Program-made: the position numbers and the translations under genes
In this document: piece by piece, positions 9,041-16,705 of the stretch
How positions within the stretch are numbered: position 1 is the stretch's first letter
Layout of the letters: every line of letters begins with the position of its first letter
Assembly (NCBI RefSeq): GCF_900129205.1
Contig: NZ_FQUK01000022.1
Span: forward strand, 1 to 42,673
DNA length: 42,673 bases
Origin: Thermomonas hydrothermalis
GTDB lineage: Bacteria; Pseudomonadota; Gammaproteobacteria; Xanthomonadales; Xanthomonadaceae
Reading direction: 5' to 3'
The notes under the pieces: model-generated
Database searches by the model: none
What the model was told of the DNA's origin: nothing
What the model saw: the letters and a program-made list of their open reading frames with translations, nothing else

Positions 9041-9936
9041 CGCGAGCGCCCGTCGGGCTGGCGCTTGAAGCGCCGGTGCAACCATAGGTACTGGCTGGGC
9101 GCCTGCCGCACCATGGCTTCGATGGCGGCGTTGACCCGGGTGCAATCGGCCACCACGTCGTCGCTGGGGAAAGGCGTCAGCGGTTCGCCGATGCGCAGCA
9201 CATAACGCGAGCCTTCACGGCGGTGGAAGAACGGCACCACGGCACAACCGGTCAGACGCGCGAACTGGTGGGTGGCGGTGATGGTGGCGGCCGGAACGCC
9301 AAAAAACGGCGCGTACACGGTGTCCTTGCCGCGCATGTCCTGATCCGGCGCATACCACAGGATGCCGCCATGCTTGAGGTAGCGCAGGGCGGCACGGGTG
9401 TTGTGGTTGGCAAACATCGCCCGGGCATAGCGCAGGCGGCCGCGCAGGACGGCCCACTCCAGCACCGGGCTGCGGTGCGGGCGGTACATCCCGGCCAGCG
9501 GGACGTGGTCGCATAGCAGCCGCCCGCACAGTTCCAGGGTCATGAAATGACCGGACACCAGCAGGATGCCGCGGCCTTCCTCGCGCAGCCGCTGCAGGAT
9601 CTCCAGCCCTTCGATCTGGGCGTTGGCGCGGATTGGCGCGATCTCGCCCCACCAGGCCCGCGCGAACTCGAACAGGCCGATGCCGACATCGCGGAAGTGC
9701 GCGCGGAGCAGGGCTTCGCGTGCAGCCTCATCAAGCTCCGGCAGGCACAGGGCCAGATTGATGCGGGCGGCGCGACGGCGGCTGGGGAGTAGCCACCGCG
9801 CCAGCGCGCCCAGCAGGCGGCCCAGCGCGTGCTGCAGCGGCACCGGCAGGCGTGCCGCGGCCATGGCCAGCCCGACGCCCAGCCAGTGCAGCCACAGGCG
9901 CGGTGAAAACGGTGGGCGGGGCGGGAGATCGGCCAT
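9031..9936 (-). CDS. lpxL: Lipid A biosynthesis lauroyl/myristoyl acyltransferase (LpxL/HtrB family)
   Basis: This inner-membrane acyltransferase adds a secondary acyl chain from acyl-ACP to Kdo-lipid IVA or its equivalent. The 301 residues carry the catalytic H-x4-E dyad in GHFMTLEL (H130, E135), an N-terminal amphipathic/hydrophobic helix, and later YRPHRSPVLEW, KHGGILWYAPDQDMRGK and FFGVPAATIT, all typical of the family. The gene is divergent from waaA with only 43 bases between starts and converges with the O-antigen ligase with a 10-base overlap. Whether it acts as LpxL or LpxM cannot be told from one copy. The ATG at 9936 gives the usual N-terminus. Confidence 0.93.
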   Translation of the reverse strand: MADLPPRPPFSPRLWLHWLGVGLAMAAARLPVPLQHALGRLLGALARWLLPSRRRAARINLALCLPELDEAAREALLRAHFRDVGIGLFEFARAWWGEIAPIRANAQIEGLEILQRLREEGRGILLVSGHFMTLELCGRLLCDHVPLAGMYRPHRSPVLEWAVLRGRLRYARAMFANHNTRAALRYLKHGGILWYAPDQDMRGKDTVYAPFFGVPAATITATHQFARLTGCAVVPFFHRREGSRYVLRIGEPLTPFPSDDVVADCTRVNAAIEAMVRQAPSQYLWLHRRFKRQPDGRSRYD

Positions 9937-9979
9937 GCAGGGATTCTACCGGGCCAGCCCGGCCGGCTATCCTGTGCAC

Positions 9980-11272
9980 ATGCGGGCCGACCTGACCGAA
10001 CACGTGCTGCGCGGCCTGTACTCGGCCGCGCTCTACCTGCTGTTGCCGATCACCCTGTACCACCTGATCTGGCGCGGTTTTCGCCAGCGTGCCTATTTCC
10101 ACCGCTGGGACGAGCGCTATGCCAGCTATGCACAGCCGGGCCAGCCGGCGCCGGTGTGGGTGCACGCGGTCTCGGTGGGCGAGGTCAATGCTGCGGCCCC
10201 GCTGATCGATCGCCTGCGCGCCGAGCATCCGCAGCTGCGGCTGGTGGTCACCACCATCACCCCCACCGGTTCGGAACGGGTGCGGGCGCTGTGGGGAGAT
10301 GCCGTGGCCCATGTCTATCTGCCCTACGATCTGCCCGGCGCGGTGGCGCGCTTTCTCCGGCATTTCCGGCCAGCGCTGGCGCTGATCGTGGAAACCGAGC
10401 TGTGGCCGAACCTGCTGTTTGGCTGTCGTGACCGCGGGGTGCCGACCTGCATCCTCAACGCCCGTCTGTCGGCGCGATCGTTGCGTGGGTATCGCCTGCT
10501 GCGGCCCCTGCTGCGCCGTGCGCTCGGCGGAGTGGCGCTGATCGCGGCCCAGTCCGCCGACGATGGCCAGCGGTTTCTGGCGCTGGGGGCCGATCCGGCG
10601 CGGGTGCACACCACCGGCAATCTCAAGTTCGACCTGCCGCCGGTAGAGGCGGCGGCGTTCGTTGCTGACTTCCGCGCCGCGCTGGGCCGGGACCGGCCGG
10701 TATGGATCGCCGCCAGCACGCACGAGGACGAAGAAGCGGCGGTGCTGCAGGCGCACGCCCGGCTGCGCGAGCGCCATGCCGATGCGTTGCTGCTGTGGGC
10801 ACCGCGCCATCCGGAGCGATTTGCCGCGGTGGCGCAGCGGGCGGCTGATGCCGGGTATGGCGTGGCCCGTCGCAGCGTGGACGGCTGGCCGCAGGCGCAG
10901 ACCGACGTGTTCGTGATCGATACTCTGGGCGAATTGCTCAAGTTCTACGCCTGCGCCGAGGTGGCCTTCGTCGGCGGCAGCCTGCAGCCGGTCGGTGGCC
11001 ACAACCTGCTGGAACCGGCGGCGACCGGCACCGCCATTCTCAGCGGCCCGCACCTGCACAACTTCGCCGATATCTCCCGCCGTCTGCGTGAGGCCGGGGC
11101 GATGCAGGTGGTGACGGACGCCCAGGCGCTTGGCCAGGCGCTGCAGACACTGTTCGATGCGCCGGTGTTGCGGCAGCGGATGGCCCAGGCCGCGCTGCAA
11201 CTGCTTAAGGACGGGCGCGGCGCCCTGGCGCGCACGCTGGCGCTGGTCACGCCGCTGCTGCCGCGGCGCTGA
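9980..11272 (+). CDS. waaA: 3-deoxy-D-manno-octulosonic acid (Kdo) transferase WaaA
   Basis: WaaA transfers Kdo from CMP-Kdo to lipid IVA at the cytoplasmic face, starting the LPS inner core. The 430-residue protein has the N-terminal membrane-associated helix (LYSAALYLLLPITLYHLIW) and the acceptor domain with VWVHAVSVGEVNAA, whose glutamate (E68) is the known catalytic base position. VETELWPNLL follows, and the C-terminal CMP-Kdo domain has FVGGSLQPVGGHNLLEPAA. ATG 9980 is preferred; a GTG two codons upstream is possible. A hairpin terminator follows 18 bases after the stop. No Kdo kinase gene is adjacent. Confidence 0.96.
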   Translation: MRADLTEHVLRGLYSAALYLLLPITLYHLIWRGFRQRAYFHRWDERYASYAQPGQPAPVWVHAVSVGEVNAAAPLIDRLRAEHPQLRLVVTTITPTGSERVRALWGDAVAHVYLPYDLPGAVARFLRHFRPALALIVETELWPNLLFGCRDRGVPTCILNARLSARSLRGYRLLRPLLRRALGGVALIAAQSADDGQRFLALGADPARVHTTGNLKFDLPPVEAAAFVADFRAALGRDRPVWIAASTHEDEEAAVLQAHARLRERHADALLLWAPRHPERFAAVAQRAADAGYGVARRSVDGWPQAQTDVFVIDTLGELLKFYACAEVAFVGGSLQPVGGHNLLEPAATGTAILSGPHLHNFADISRRLREAGAMQVVTDAQALGQALQTLFDAPVLRQRMAQAALQLLKDGRGALARTLALVTPLLPRR

Positions 11273-11290
11273 CGTCGTACGCGGGTTGGC

Positions 11291-11318
11291 GACTCTCCGC
11301 ACAGGGCGGAGAGTCCTT
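11291..11318. terminator. Bidirectional hairpin between waaA and tolC
   Basis: GACTCTCCGC (11291-11300) and GCGGAGAGTC (11306-11315) form a perfect 10-base stem with a five-base loop, followed by TTT on the plus strand. It lies in the 60-base gap between the converging ends of waaA and tolC, where it can stop both transcripts. The T-tract is short. Confidence 0.8.
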
Positions 11319-11332
11319 TGGCCCGGCCTGCC

Positions 11333-12667
11333 TTAGCGGGCGGCGATGCTGGGGTCGATCGGCTTGTCGGTGGTCAACAGCCGGTTGATGTCTTCCAGAT
11401 CGGCGATGTCCAGGGTGCCGGCGGCCTGTTCCAGCTGCAGCCGGCTGAGCAGGAAGCTGTATTTGGCCTGGGCATAGGCCTGCTGCGCGGCCAGCAGGTT
11501 GCGCTGGTTGGTCAAGACGTCGAGCACGGTGCGGGTGCCCACTTCCAGCCCGACCTGCGAGGCGTCGTAGGCTTTCTGGGCGGACAGCACCGCCTGCCGA
11601 CGTGCCTCGACCTCGCTGATGCCGGCCATCACCGCCTGCCAGGCGGCGCGCACGTTGCGTTCGATGCCGCGCTTGGTCTGCTCCACCGCCTCGGCGGCAG
11701 CATCACGCTGGGCCAGCGCGCTGCGGACGCCGGACTGAACCGCGCCGCCGGCGAACAGCGGAATGTTCAGGGTGATCCCGACGCTGGTCGATGCCTTGTT
11801 GCTGCCGAGAAAGGGCGGGTCATACAGACTGGGAATGGCCTTGCCGTAGGTCGCCTGCAGGCCGAGGCTGGGCAGATGCCCGGCGCGGGCAACGCCGACG
11901 TTGGCTTCGGCGGCCTCCAGGCTGGCCTGCTGCGCCTGCAGGGTGGGGTTGTTGGCCAGTGCAGTGGCGATCCAGCCGTTGACATCCTGCGTGGTCGGCA
12001 GGCTGGGCTGGAAGTCGTCAGGCAGGCCTTTGAGGTTGCCGGCGGGGACATTGGTGATCTGCAGCAGGGCCTGATAGGCATCCTGGGCGGCATTGCGCGC
12101 CAGCAGCGTGTTGGCGCGGGCGGCGTCGTACTGGGCGCGTGCCTCGTACACGTCGGTGATCGGTGCCAAGCCCACTTCCAGCCGCTTGCTGGCGAAGTCG
12201 AACTGCTTCTTCAGCGCGGCTTCGGCGGCCTCGGCGGCAGCCAGGCTTTCCAGTTGCACCAGCACGTTGAAATAGGCCGCGGCAGTGCGGGTGATCAGGT
12301 CCTGCCCGGCCGCCGCCAGGGAGAAGCCGCCAGCACGATCCTGCGCCCGTGCGCCCTGCAGTGCTTTGTAGTTGCCGAAGTTGAACAGCGACTGTTGCAG
12401 GCTGACGCCCCAGGAGCCGGTGCGGATCGGGCCGCCGGTGCTGGCGTTGTCGATCCGGGTGCTGCCGACGCTGCCGCCCAGGCTGGGCAGGAGTGCGGCG
12501 CGTGCGCGCACCGGCAGTTCCGCGGAAATGGCGCGGCTGGCTTCGGCGCTGGCGTATTGCGGGTCGTTGTTGCGCGCGTGCTGGTAGGTCTGCAACAGAT
12601 CGTCGGCCTGCGCCGCGGCGGGCAGCAGGAGTGCGGAGATGGCAAGGGCAAGCAGGCGGCGCGACAT
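11333..12667 (-). CDS. tolC: TolC family outer membrane channel protein
   Basis: The outer-membrane exit duct used by type I secretion and RND/MFS/ABC efflux systems. The 444-residue precursor has a clear signal peptide (MSRRLLALAISALLLPAAAQA, with cleavage expected before DDLLQTY), then the two homologous TolC repeats of beta strand plus long coiled helices: NDPQYASAEASRAIS in the first half and NNPTLQAQQASLEAAEANVG in the second, and the typical GTRTVLDVLTNQRNLLAAQQ near the end. I chose the ATG at 12667, which has GAGGA before it, over an upstream ATG at 12691 that would overlap the preceding gene. Together with the methyltransferase upstream it forms a two-gene unit. It is the only outer-membrane channel in the window and could serve the RND pump at 37.9-41.2 kb. 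Confidence 0.95.
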   Translation of the reverse strand: MSRRLLALAISALLLPAAAQADDLLQTYQHARNNDPQYASAEASRAISAELPVRARAALLPSLGGSVGSTRIDNASTGGPIRTGSWGVSLQQSLFNFGNYKALQGARAQDRAGGFSLAAAGQDLITRTAAAYFNVLVQLESLAAAEAAEAALKKQFDFASKRLEVGLAPITDVYEARAQYDAARANTLLARNAAQDAYQALLQITNVPAGNLKGLPDDFQPSLPTTQDVNGWIATALANNPTLQAQQASLEAAEANVGVARAGHLPSLGLQATYGKAIPSLYDPPFLGSNKASTSVGITLNIPLFAGGAVQSGVRSALAQRDAAAEAVEQTKRGIERNVRAAWQAVMAGISEVEARRQAVLSAQKAYDASQVGLEVGTRTVLDVLTNQRNLLAAQQAYAQAKYSFLLSRLQLEQAAGTLDIADLEDINRLLTTDKPIDPSIAAR

Positions 12668-12687
12668 GGGGAATCCTCGATAAGTCA

Positions 12688-13341
12688 TCACAAGGTGAAG
12701 ACGGGCGCGGGTTCAGCGCCCACCAGATAGGGGAGGTCGGTTTCGAACAACGACTCGATACGCACGCCGTTGACGTTGCGATGCACGCGCGCGGCCTCCA
12801 TCACCGGCGAGCGACCGTGCACGACGAACATGCGTCCGTCCTGCGCCAGCCAGTCGATGAAGCGTGCCGGGATCTCGGCGACCGCGCCAGTGACACAGAT
12901 CACGTCGAAGCTGCGCCCCGGTGTCCACTGGAAGGCATCGGCGGTATGCACCGTGGCATTGCCGATGCCCTGCGCTGCCAGCCGGGCTTGCGCGGCCTCG
13001 GCCAGGTCGGCATGGCGTTCGAGACTGACCACCTCACGGCCGAGCCGGGCCAGACAGGCGGTCAGGTAGCCGCTGCCGGTGCCGATCTCCAGCACGCTTT
13101 CATGGGGCGCGATGGCAAGCGCCTGCAGGGCACGCGCTTCCAGCACCGGTTTCATCATGACCTCGCCATGGCCGATCGGCAGCGCCAGGTCGGCGTAGGC
13201 CAGGGCGCGCACGGCTTCCGGCACGAAGGCCTCGCGCGGTACGGCCAGCAGGGTGTCGAGCACGCGGACGTCGAACACCTCCCACGGGCGCAGTTGCTGT
13301 TCCACCATGGTTTCACGGGCACGGGCGAAATCGATGTTCAT
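12688..13341 (-). CDS. PCMT-like SAM-dependent methyltransferase (protein-L-isoaspartate O-methyltransferase family)
   Basis: A 217-residue class I methyltransferase with the PCMT outline: N-terminal MVEQQLRPWEVFDVRVLD, REAFVPEAVRALAYADL, and SAM motif I VLEIGTGSGYLTACLARLG, followed by VSLERH. It may repair isoaspartyl residues, but the segment that in classical Pcm reads QT(I/L)SQP is here GHGEVMMKP, and the typical repair enzyme sits next to surE/rpoS elsewhere in the genome. So the substrate is less certain than the fold. It is immediately upstream of tolC on the same strand, an arrangement I recall from other Lysobacterales. Confidence 0.88.
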   Translation of the reverse strand: MNIDFARARETMVEQQLRPWEVFDVRVLDTLLAVPREAFVPEAVRALAYADLALPIGHGEVMMKPVLEARALQALAIAPHESVLEIGTGSGYLTACLARLGREVVSLERHADLAEAAQARLAAQGIGNATVHTADAFQWTPGRSFDVICVTGAVAEIPARFIDWLAQDGRMFVVHGRSPVMEAARVHRNVNGVRIESLFETDLPYLVGAEPAPVFTL

Positions 13342-13409
13342 GGGACTTGACGGGAGTGGCTGAAGAAAAACCTGGGATTGCAGTGGGCGACCGGAAACCT
13401 GTCGGCAGT

Positions 13410-13440
13410 GTGGGCGTGCTGATACACCAGCACGCAGTGC
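13410..13440. other. Hairpin between the TetR and PCMT-like genes
   Basis: GCGTGCTG (13414-13421) and CAGCACGC (13428-13435) form a perfect eight-base stem with a six-base loop, with a further GGCA/TGCC pairing outside it. It lies downstream of the TetR stop and upstream of the methyltransferase start on the minus strand. There is no T-tract, so it could be a weak terminator, an mRNA processing structure or chance. Confidence 0.4.
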
Positions 13441-13467
13441 CGGAAGTCACCGGCGCGGCGTAAAGGT

Positions 13468-14136
13468 TCAATGGCGGCCATGGCCGGGAACTCCGTAGGC
13501 GCGCAGGAACAGATCGACCACGCTGTCCACGTGGGCACGGGCGGCCTGCTGGCAGGCGGCATCCTGGCAACCCAGCACCGCCTGGGTGTGCAGATCGCCT
13601 TTGAGCAAGGCGAAGAAATGGCCAGCGGCACGGACAGGATCGGCGATGTCCAGCGCGCCCGCAGCGATATGGTGGCGCAGCAGCTCGGCAAATGCCGCCT
13701 GGGTTCGCGCCGGCCCGGCCTGCCAGGCCAGCCGGGCCAGGGCGGTGCCGGCCAGCTGGGGTGAGCACAGGATGCGGTGGCCGGCGATTGCGTCTGGGCT
13801 CATCACCATGGCGAAAAACGCCTCGCCGATGGCGGTCAGTTGCGCCCGCAGCGGTGTCCCCGGGGCAGGGTCGAACAGCCGGGTGGGCATGTTCTGCTCG
13901 CAGTGCGCACGGATGGCCTCGGCAAACAGCCGATCCTTGTCGCCGAAGTGGCTGTAGACGGTGAGTTTGGAGACACCGGCTTCCGCGGCGATCTGGTCCA
14001 TGCTGACCCGCTCCAGGCCCTGCTGCACGAACAGTCGTTTGGCCGCCTCGAGGATGGCCGCGCGTTTGGCCAGATCCTTGGGACGGCCGGGGCTTGCGGT
14101 TTTGGTGGCAGGTCGGGACGGCGACGGGCTGGACAT
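13468..14136 (-). CDS. TetR/AcrR family transcriptional regulator
   Basis: A 222-residue repressor. The N-terminal helix-turn-helix spans about residues 23-70: AILEAAKRLFVQQGLERVSM, then DQIAAEAGVSKLTVYSHFGD, the usual TetR DNA-binding core. The C-terminal ligand domain resembles the AefR-type group (LTAIGEAFFAMVMSP, RHHIAAGALDIADPVRAAGHFFALLKGDL). Ligand and targets are unknown. The downstream genes on the same strand are the methyltransferase and tolC, so control of tolC is a possibility, not shown. An AT-rich stretch with TATAAA lies directly before the ATG, as expected for an autoregulated repressor. Confidence 0.93.
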   Translation of the reverse strand: MSSPSPSRPATKTASPGRPKDLAKRAAILEAAKRLFVQQGLERVSMDQIAAEAGVSKLTVYSHFGDKDRLFAEAIRAHCEQNMPTRLFDPAPGTPLRAQLTAIGEAFFAMVMSPDAIAGHRILCSPQLAGTALARLAWQAGPARTQAAFAELLRHHIAAGALDIADPVRAAGHFFALLKGDLHTQAVLGCQDAACQQAARAHVDSVVDLFLRAYGVPGHGRH

Positions 14137-14168
14137 GGTTTTATACTAAACTAGGCGGTACATATTTT
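14137..14168 (-). promoter_or_regulatory. AT-rich promoter/operator of the tetR gene
   Basis: Directly upstream of the ATG the minus strand reads CTAGTTTAGTATAAAACC, an AT-rich island in a GC-rich region. TATAAA lies only five bases before the start codon, so if it is the -10 the mRNA would be leaderless or translation would begin at a downstream codon. No convincing -35 is present. CTAGTTTAG is a partial palindrome and may be part of the repressor's own site. Confidence 0.4.
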
Positions 14169-14219
14169 GATGCGCTCGCCATGCGCCGTTCAGCCACAGG
14201 CGCCGGACGGCGGGCCGGG

Positions 14220-14867
14220 TCAGAACAGCCGGGGGGGCTGGCCGCCGACGATCACCACATCGGCCGGTCGGCGTGCGAACAGGCCGACGCTGACCACGCC
14301 CGGGATCTGATTGAGCTCGCGCTCCAGCCCCACCGGGTCGGTGATGGCAAGACCGTGCACATCGAGGATCCAGTTGCCGTTGTCGGTCACCACCGCATCC
14401 CGCCACACCGGCTGACCGCCGGTCATGCGCAGGATCTCGCGCGCCACCAGGCTGCGCGCCATCGGGATCACCTCCACCGGCAACGGAAAGCGGCCCAGCA
14501 CGTCCACCTGCTTGCTGGGGTCGATGATGCAGACAAAGCGTGCGCTGGCTTCGGCAATGATCTTCTCGCGGGTCAGCGCGGCGCCGCCACCCTTGATCAG
14601 GCGTTTGTGCGGATCGCATTCGTCGGCACCGTCGACGTACAGAGGCAGCGGCCCGGTGGCATTGAGGTCGAGCACCTCGATGCCGTGCGCGCGCAGCCGC
14701 GCCGTGCTCTGTTCGGAGCTGGACACGGCACCGGCGATGCGGTCTTTGCGGGCGGCCAGGGCATTGATGAAGTAGGCCACCGTGGAGCCGGTGCCAACGC
14801 CGACCACCATGCCGTCTTCGACATAGTCCATGGCCTTCTCGGCCGCCAGTTTCTTCAGTTCAGACAT
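14220..14867 (-). CDS. rpiA: Ribose-5-phosphate isomerase A
   Basis: RpiA interconverts ribose 5-phosphate and ribulose 5-phosphate in the pentose phosphate pathway. The 215 residues match family length. Visible motifs are the phosphate-binding [26 protein letters not shown], the active-site [20 protein letters not shown] (two Asp and the Lys) followed by [11 protein letters not shown] with the catalytic glutamate, and the C-terminal [14 protein letters not shown]. Its start overlaps the stop of the EVE gene by eight bases, so it belongs to the transcript that begins at or upstream of 6S RNA. Confidence 0.97.
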   Translation of the reverse strand: MSELKKLAAEKAMDYVEDGMVVGVGTGSTVAYFINALAARKDRIAGAVSSSEQSTARLRAHGIEVLDLNATGPLPLYVDGADECDPHKRLIKGGGAALTREKIIAEASARFVCIIDPSKQVDVLGRFPLPVEVIPMARSLVAREILRMTGGQPVWRDAVVTDNGNWILDVHGLAITDPVGLERELNQIPGVVSVGLFARRPADVVIVGGQPPRLF

Positions 14868-15342
14868 CGACGGATTCCAGTGAGAGCAACAGACGGGCCT
14901 GGGCGGGGCTGACCGGCAGCACCGACAGGCGCGACCCTTTGCGGATCAGCGCGAAATCCTCGCCCAGCGCATCGGCATGGCGACGGATCTCGTCCAAGGT
15001 GATCGGCCGGCGCAGATGGCGCAGGTAGCGCACGTCCACCAGATCCCAACGTGGCTGGGCCGGGGTGGCCTTGGGGTCATAGTAGGGACTGGCCGGGTCG
15101 AACTGGGTCGGGTCCGGATAGGCCAGGCTTGCCACTTCCGCCAGCCCGTAAATGCCCGGGCGCGGGCAGTTGGAGTGGTAGAACAGCACGCTGTCACCGA
15201 TCTGCATCTGGCGCATGAAGTTGCGCGCCTGATAGTTGCGCACGCCATTCCAGGGCTCGCTGCCGACCCGGGCCAGATCGTCGATCGAAAACGCCGACGG
15301 CTCGGATTTCATCAGCCAGGTTTTCCTGCGGACGGGGCTCAT
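14860..15342 (-). CDS. EVE domain-containing protein
   Basis: A 160-residue single-domain EVE protein (PF01878, PUA/YTH-like fold), similar to human THYN1. Such domains bind modified bases in RNA or DNA. Visible signatures are [36 protein letters not shown], the aromatic cage region [19 protein letters not shown], and [20 protein letters not shown]. The ATG overlaps the stop of the cyclo-ligase by four bases (ATGA) and the end overlaps rpiA, so all three are translationally coupled. The specific ligand is not predictable. Confidence 0.93.
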   Translation of the reverse strand: MSPVRRKTWLMKSEPSAFSIDDLARVGSEPWNGVRNYQARNFMRQMQIGDSVLFYHSNCPRPGIYGLAEVASLAYPDPTQFDPASPYYDPKATPAQPRWDLVDVRYLRHLRRPITLDEIRRHADALGEDFALIRKGSRLSVLPVSPAQARLLLSLESVDV

Positions 15343-15932
15343 GCGGAAGGACAGCGGTGCAGGGTGCGGGTCGGGGTGCAGATCAGGTCGGGGTGGATGT
15401 CCCAGGGGGCATCGGCAATCGGCGCGGTCTGCTGTTCGTCGAACCCGACGCCGACCAGCAGGGGCGGTGCCGGGCGCTCGCGCCGAAAGGCCAGGGTGCG
15501 ATCGTACCAGCCGCCACCCATGCCCAGCCGCTGGCATTGCGCGGTGAAACCCACCAGCGGCATCACCAGCAGATGCATGTCGGCAGCCATCAGCGCGCCC
15601 TCGGCATGGACGTCCGGTTCCGGGATGCCGTAGCGATTGGTGACCAGCGGATCGCCCGGTCGCCACGGGGCAAATCGCAGCGTGCCATCGGCATGCAGCA
15701 GGGGCAGGCAATAGATCAGCCCCGCCGGCAGCCGAATCTGGAAGGCATGCAGGCCGATTTCACCATCCGTTGCCCAGTAGCCGGCGACATAGCCGGTTGC
15801 GGGTAGATCGGGCAGGGCAAGCAGGCGGTCGGCCAGGGCCTCGGCGCCAGCGATGCGCTGACCCGGCGAAAGCTGGCGACGGCGTTGCCGGAGCGTCTTG
15901 CGCAGCGCGGCGCGTTCAGAGGAAGGATTCAC
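15339..15932 (-). CDS. 5-formyltetrahydrofolate cyclo-ligase
   Basis: This enzyme (YgfA/FAU1 family) uses ATP to convert 5-formyl-THF to 5,10-methenyl-THF, returning stored folate to the active pool. The 197 residues include an N-terminal basic helix (RAALRKTLRQRRRQLSP), GYWATDGEIGLHAF, the substrate loop PEPDVHAEGALM, VMPLVGFTAQCQRLGMGGGW followed by YDRTLA, which is the family's ATP/folate motif, and a C-terminal PWDIHPDLI. I chose the GTG at 15932; an ATG further upstream (16061) would run through the 6S RNA. Placement just downstream of 6S RNA is the classic ssrS-ygfA arrangement. Confidence 0.94.
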   Translation of the reverse strand: MNPSSERAALRKTLRQRRRQLSPGQRIAGAEALADRLLALPDLPATGYVAGYWATDGEIGLHAFQIRLPAGLIYCLPLLHADGTLRFAPWRPGDPLVTNRYGIPEPDVHAEGALMAADMHLLVMPLVGFTAQCQRLGMGGGWYDRTLAFRRERPAPPLLVGVGFDEQQTAPIADAPWDIHPDLICTPTRTLHRCPSA

Positions 15933-15964
15933 GCGGCGGCGATCCGGCGACAGAAAAGGCAAAA

Positions 15965-16146
15965 ACGTCTCCGCCGTGGCGATGCGTGCGGAACGACCTT
16001 GAACCCGAGGTTCAAGTGGGGACGCTGGGCAACCATCGGGCTTTCCGCTCATGGCGGACATGCACTCCCGGCTGCCGTTGCGCTCCCAGGGTCGTCATTA
16101 AGGGACAAGGCGAATGTTGCGCACGCTGTCGCTCACGGCAGAGGAC
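15965..16146 (-). ncRNA. ssrS: 6S RNA
   Basis: 6S RNA binds the sigma70 RNA polymerase holoenzyme as a mimic of an open promoter. The roughly 182-base transcript has the right position (between zapA and the cyclo-ligase gene), length and fold. The closing stem pairs CGTCCTCTGCCGTG (5' end) with CACGGCGGAGACG (3' end), then GCGTGCG with CGCACGC. The inner arm pairs GGGAGCGC with GCGTCCC and GGCAGCC with GGTTGCC. The 3' side carries the near-universal CTTGAACCTCGGGTTCAAGG hairpin, almost as in the E. coli RNA. The 3' end is followed by TTTTT. End points are estimated to a few bases. Confidence 0.93.
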
Positions 16147-16152
16147 GAGCAC

Positions 16153-16180
16153 AGTATAGCCCGTGTGCGGTGGTGCGGAA
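16153..16180 (-). promoter_or_regulatory. Promoter of 6S RNA
   Basis: On the minus strand TATACT (16158-16153) is a near-consensus -10, placed seven bases before the expected 6S 5' end. TTCCGC (16180-16175) at 16-base spacing is the best -35 candidate and is weak. Confidence 0.65.
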
Positions 16181-16196
16181 GTGGCGCTAGGCACGC

Positions 16197-16478
16197 TCAG
16201 GCCAGCAAGGCGTCCAGCTTGCGGTTGGCCTCGTCGATCAGCGCGAACGGGTCAGCCCCGGTGCTGTTGCCACCGCCGCCTTGCAGCAGTTCGTGGGCCA
16301 GGTTCAGCGCGGTGAGGACGGCCAGCCGGTCGGCGGCCACCATGCGATTGCCGCCGCGCAGCTCGCGCATGCGTGCATCCAGTAGGCGGGCGGCGGCCAT
16401 CAACGAGTCGCGCTCGCCGGGTTCGACGCCGACGGTGTACTCGCGGTCGAGGATACGGACGGTGACCGGTTCGCTCAC
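16197..16478 (-). CDS. zapA: Cell division protein ZapA
   Basis: ZapA binds and cross-links FtsZ filaments at the Z-ring. The 93-residue protein has the usual beta-hairpin head (VTVRILDREYTVGVEPGERD), the DNA-free dimer helix SLMAAARLLDARMRELR and the ADRLAVLTALNLAHELL segment continuing to a C-terminal coiled coil. A glycine-rich patch (QGGGGNS) interrupts the helix. Its ATG overlaps the stop of the upstream ZapB-like gene by four bases. 6S RNA follows about 50 bases downstream, as in most gammaproteobacteria. Confidence 0.95.
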   Translation of the reverse strand: MSEPVTVRILDREYTVGVEPGERDSLMAAARLLDARMRELRGGNRMVAADRLAVLTALNLAHELLQGGGGNSTGADPFALIDEANRKLDALLA

Positions 16479-16696
16479 GTGTGCTGCTCCAGCGATTTCA
16501 ACCGGCTGATCATGGCTTCCACCCGGCTGCGGGCCTGCTCCTGCTTGGCCAGAAGCTGGGCGCGTTCGTTGCTGAGCTGCTCCACCTGCTGGCGCAGGCT
16601 GCGGTTTTCTTCCTGCAGGCGCTGCATGCGCGCGCCGAGCAGATCGATCCGCGCCAGCAGTCTGTGCAGTTCCGCGTGCAGGTCGCGCTGGGTCAT
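16475..16696 (-). CDS. TIGR02449 family ZapB-like coiled-coil protein
   Basis: A 73-residue protein predicted to be one continuous coiled coil: leucines recur every seven residues through LHRLLARIDLLGARMQRLQE, ENRSLRQQVEQLSNERAQLL and onward. Small proteins of this kind directly upstream of zapA are annotated as TIGR02449 and are thought to act with ZapA at the division ring; direct evidence is limited. Translation is coupled to zapA. The gene begins nine bases after the end of the GGDEF-EAL gene, so it may also be read from that upstream promoter. Confidence 0.88.
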   Translation of the reverse strand: MTQRDLHAELHRLLARIDLLGARMQRLQEENRSLRQQVEQLSNERAQLLAKQEQARSRVEAMISRLKSLEQHT

Positions 16697-16705
16697 GTGC
16701 GCACC

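Noticed and set aside
9731-11302. Minus-strand open frame of 523 codons opposite waaA
   Set aside because: Shadow of waaA; composition and lack of motifs argue against coding.
13410-13440. Strong intrinsic terminator after tetR
   Set aside because: The stem is perfect but has no T-tract on either strand, so I list it only as a hairpin.
15933-16061. Longer cyclo-ligase start at 16061
   Set aside because: The extension would translate through the 6S RNA, and its residues show no family similarity; the GTG at 15932 fits the family length.
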